Positions 6,228 to 8,464 of a stretch of 8,464 bases of DNA are shown one piece after another. This DNA is from Planctomycetaceae bacterium (GTDB lineage Bacteria > Planctomycetota > Planctomycetia > Planctomycetales > Planctomycetaceae): positions 1 through 8,464 of the forward strand of contig JAGQQP010000160.1 of assembly GCA_020426085.1 (NCBI GenBank), in the 5' to 3' direction. The position numbers were made by a program, and so were the translations under genes. Under the pieces are notes generated by a model. The model was not told where the DNA came from, did no database searches, and saw only the letters and a list, made by a program, of their open reading frames with translations. The first letter of the stretch is position 1. The number at the start of each line of letters is the position of its first letter.

Positions 6228-7547
6228 ATGCTTAACCGTAGAGAAATGCTGCAAGGTTTGGCCGCCGGTGCTGGTGCCGCATTCGGCCTCTCGCTGAATC
6301 CCGAGCGACTGCTGGCTATGCCTGCCGGTAAAGAGACGCCTAAGCGTATTGTTTTCTTCATGCAGAACCAGGGTTTCGATCCGGCGACCTGCATTCCGGA
6401 AGGCATGAAACGGAGTGGCTCTCTGGCGAAAGTCAAACTCCCGGAGCCAATCAGTCCGCTGGAACCTTATAAGGACCGGTTGCACATCATCAATGGTCTG
6501 CATGGAATCCACACCAGTCCGTCGCATAGCGCCTTCTTCGGCGCTCTGGGCGGCTATCGCGGCAGTGACGGAGTGCCTCCCAGTGCCTCGACCATCGATT
6601 ACGAGTTGAGCAAGGTTCTGCCTCAAACACTGCTGCCTCATTTGTGTATCGGCATGGACTCCATTGAAAACATGCGGACCAAACCCACGATCGCGACTCT
6701 GTCAGCCAGTGGTGCCGGTCAGCCGATCTTTATGCATTCCAATCCCAATCATCTTTACCAGATGCTGTATGGCGGTATTTCCACGGGCGATATTCGGAAG
6801 CAGCATGAAGCCCGCTCCAATGTGCTGAATCAGATTGAAAAGCTGGCTGCCTCGAAAGGGCAAGCTCTTCCTCAGGCCGATCAGCAGCGTTACGGTCAAT
6901 TCGTGGATGGATTCAAAGAAGTCAATGGCCTGCGCGATCGTCTTGACTCGGTTGCAGATCACCTGCGGAAATTCGCTCCCAAAGTAGACGCGCGATATAC
7001 CAGCCCCGAGTTCGAAACAGACTGGCATGATGTTCTGCTCGACCTGGGAATCTCGTCACTCACCTCAGGCATTACCAATACGCTCACCATTGGTTCGGGA
7101 CGCGGCGAAATCTTTGGTGCCTGGAAGGGACTGGGTATCGATCAACAGGGGCACAACCTGGGACACATGGCGCAGCCTGGAAATCCCATCTGGATCAAGA
7201 TTCGTCAGTACAACAGCCGCATGCTGGTGAGAATCATGGAAGCACTGGAGAGCGTCCCGGAAGGGAGTGGTACGATGATGGATCACACGCTGATCGTTTA
7301 CACCAGCAACAATGCCGACAAGCAGCATACCAGCGGTACCAACTGGCCGGTGATGCTGCTGGGGAATTTCGACGGGGCAATCAAGACGGGTTGCTTTACG
7401 CAACTGGACGGGAAACGCCCCATCAACTCACTCTATGCAACGCTCCTGGAGATCGCAGGAGTCCCCTGTGATCACTTTAACATGAATGAGAAGCTGGCCA
7501 GGAAGTTCGATTCCGGCACAGGCCCTCTCCAGGATCTGCTGGTATGA
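6228..7547 (+). CDS. DUF1552 family protein with Tat-type leader
   Basis: 439 residues, the full length for DUF1552. The N-terminus [20 protein letters not shown] has a twin-arginine motif (R4-R5) and an Ala/Gly-rich hydrophobic stretch, predicting Tat export as a folded protein. A strand with [11 protein letters not shown] at 42-53, [23 protein letters not shown] at about 85-107 and [11 protein letters not shown] at 123-133 match the family's N-terminal half. The C-terminal half has GHNLGHM at 308-314 and [23 protein letters not shown] at 358-380, in place of the YHGLSHHG and GSGMGNANSH blocks of the first DUF1552 gene here, so the two are distant paralogues. The ATG at 6228 is preceded by a weak GAAAG 7 nt upstream; the leader motif supports this start. 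The stop overlaps the next gene by 4 nt (ATGA), implying translational coupling to the cytochrome. Activity unknown. Confidence 0.88.
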   Translation: MLNRREMLQGLAAGAGAAFGLSLNPERLLAMPAGKETPKRIVFFMQNQGFDPATCIPEGMKRSGSLAKVKLPEPISPLEPYKDRLHIINGLHGIHTSPSHSAFFGALGGYRGSDGVPPSASTIDYELSKVLPQTLLPHLCIGMDSIENMRTKPTIATLSASGAGQPIFMHSNPNHLYQMLYGGISTGDIRKQHEARSNVLNQIEKLAASKGQALPQADQQRYGQFVDGFKEVNGLRDRLDSVADHLRKFAPKVDARYTSPEFETDWHDVLLDLGISSLTSGITNTLTIGSGRGEIFGAWKGLGIDQQGHNLGHMAQPGNPIWIKIRQYNSRMLVRIMEALESVPEGSGTMMDHTLIVYTSNNADKQHTSGTNWPVMLLGNFDGAIKTGCFTQLDGKRPINSLYATLLEIAGVPCDHFNMNEKLARKFDSGTGPLQDLLV

Positions 7548-8452
7548 CCTGCTGCAGATTGCTTCTGGTTCTCACCTTGTTCGGCAGCTTGCTCCCTGCG
7601 GCACAGGGGGAGACATACACGCCCGGGCAAACCGTCTCCAAAGACTTTAAAAGCTTTGCAAAGACATTTCTGAAGACGCATTGCATCGACTGTCACGGTC
7701 AGACAGACCCGGAAGGTAATCTTTCGTTGCATGATCTGGGACCCGTAGATGAAGTGAATGCGGCGACCTGGAGAAGTGTCTGGGCACAGGTCACTCTGAA
7801 AGAGATGCCTCCCCGGGACATGGATCAACCTGAAGTGGTAGAACGTCTGCAGTTCTCGGATTTGATTGTCGGTGAACTGACACGCGTGATGCGCGACAAG
7901 GAGGGCTTTCATGATCACCTTGATCCGAATAAAGGGAACTATGTTGACCATGAGCTGCTGTTCGGTCGATTGCCTGATAACATCAAGCTCAAGCCAACTT
8001 CATCGCCGGCTCGTCTCTGGCGATTGACGCCACAGGAACACATCACACGTCTGAATGAACTGATCAATACAGAACCGAAGTACGATCCGGCGAAGCCAGG
8101 ACTGCGAACGCATGGTGACGACGTACCTACAAATCACGGCGGCGAACTCAAGCTTTATTTCGGCACGGACCGTATCATCAAATGGCAGGGGGGGACAGTA
8201 GCTTATGCGACAGCGGTCAAGAGTGTTCCCGCTGTGCTGTCATCGGCCCGGACACATGGTCTGGAAAACTATCCCGATTTCTATTCGGTCAACAGTGCAG
8301 AAGCGTCCCAGATCCTGGGGATTTCCGAAGACATTCTACGCTACATGGCGTATGGTCCCTTGAGCATCGCCAGGCCTTATCAGATCACGGATGACCCCAG
8401 ATCCATCGCAGATAAGATGAAAGGGGACATTCATCCATCGCAGATAAGATGA
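7544..8452 (+). CDS. PSCyt1-type exported cytochrome, N-terminal part, interrupted by a tandem duplication
   Basis: 302 residues are readable from the ATG at 7544, which overlaps the previous stop as ATGA. A Sec signal peptide covers about residues 1-22 ([21 protein letters not shown]). The PSCyt1 haem module follows: CIDCH at 47-51 and [10 protein letters not shown] at 87-96, where M88 may be the distal ligand. [14 protein letters not shown] (131-144) and [15 protein letters not shown] (156-170) match the region that precedes and opens the DUF1587-like domain in long planctomycete cytochromes. Such proteins usually run to about 850-1000 residues with DUF1592/DUF1588/DUF1585 at the C-terminus, so most of this gene is missing. 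The stop at 8450-8452 arises because a 32-bp unit is repeated at 8433-8464, shifting the frame; in frame, the last native residues are about DKMKGDI (290-296). It is either truncated by the end of the sequence, with an assembly error, or a true frameshifted gene. Confidence 0.82.
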   Translation: MTCCRLLLVLTLFGSLLPAAQGETYTPGQTVSKDFKSFAKTFLKTHCIDCHGQTDPEGNLSLHDLGPVDEVNAATWRSVWAQVTLKEMPPRDMDQPEVVERLQFSDLIVGELTRVMRDKEGFHDHLDPNKGNYVDHELLFGRLPDNIKLKPTSSPARLWRLTPQEHITRLNELINTEPKYDPAKPGLRTHGDDVPTNHGGELKLYFGTDRIIKWQGGTVAYATAVKSVPAVLSSARTHGLENYPDFYSVNSAEASQILGISEDILRYMAYGPLSIARPYQITDDPRSIADKMKGDIHPSQIR

Positions 8453-8464
8453 AAGGGGACATTC
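8401..8464. repeat. Exact 32-bp tandem duplication at the right edge
   Basis: Bases 8401-8432 are repeated without change at 8433-8464, and the second copy ends at the last base of the window. The left boundary is sharp (8400 is G, 8432 is C). Since 32 is not a multiple of 3, the second copy is read in another frame and introduces TGA at 8450-8452. A flush repeat at a sequence end is typical of assembly errors, but a real slippage event cannot be excluded. Confidence 0.9.

Overview
The window looks like a piece of a Planctomycetota chromosome (Planctomycetaceae-like, perhaps close to Gimesia; the genus is a guess). The evidence is the gene content. It has two copies of a gene pair typical of that phylum, in which a DUF1552 protein is followed by an exported c-type cytochrome of the PSCyt1/DUF1587-DUF1595-DUF1592-DUF1588-DUF1585 type. 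An exported SGNH esterase and a Gfo/Idh/MocA oxidoreductase lie between the two pairs. Base composition is moderate (slightly above 50% GC by eye) and even along the window. I see no transposase, integrase, tRNA, rRNA or CRISPR array.

Layout: (1) 1-887 (+) is the C-terminal part of a DUF1552 protein whose start lies upstream of the window. (2) 890-3409 (+) is a complete 839-residue multidomain cytochrome that starts 2 nt after the preceding stop. (3) 3410-3511 is a short convergent gap with an inverted repeat. (4) 3512-4636 (-) is an exported SGNH/GDSL hydrolase. (5) 4637-4917 is a divergent regulatory region with a good sigma70-like promoter and a 12-bp palindrome facing right. (6) 4918-5892 (+) is a Gfo/Idh/MocA oxidoreductase. 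(7) 5893-6227 is a 335-bp gap with a weak promoter candidate and a second 12-bp palindrome. (8) 6228-7547 (+) is a complete, divergent DUF1552 protein with a Tat-type leader. (9) 7544-8452 (+) is the N-terminal part of a second PSCyt1 cytochrome, overlapping gene 8 by ATGA. It is ended early by an exact 32-bp tandem duplication that runs to the last base of the window.

How the genes may work together: both DUF1552-cytochrome pairs have the same order and tight translational coupling, so each pair probably acts as one unit outside the cytoplasm. The DUF1552 protein would be a Tat or otherwise exported partner of a Sec-exported haem protein. The SGNH esterase and the sugar-type oxidoreductase suggest a carbohydrate context, such as deacetylation of a polysaccharide and oxidation of a sugar or polyol. 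They have their own promoters and opposite orientations, so this link is inference. The biochemical role of the DUF1552/DUF1592 pair is not established as far as I know. It is the best candidate here for an undescribed system.
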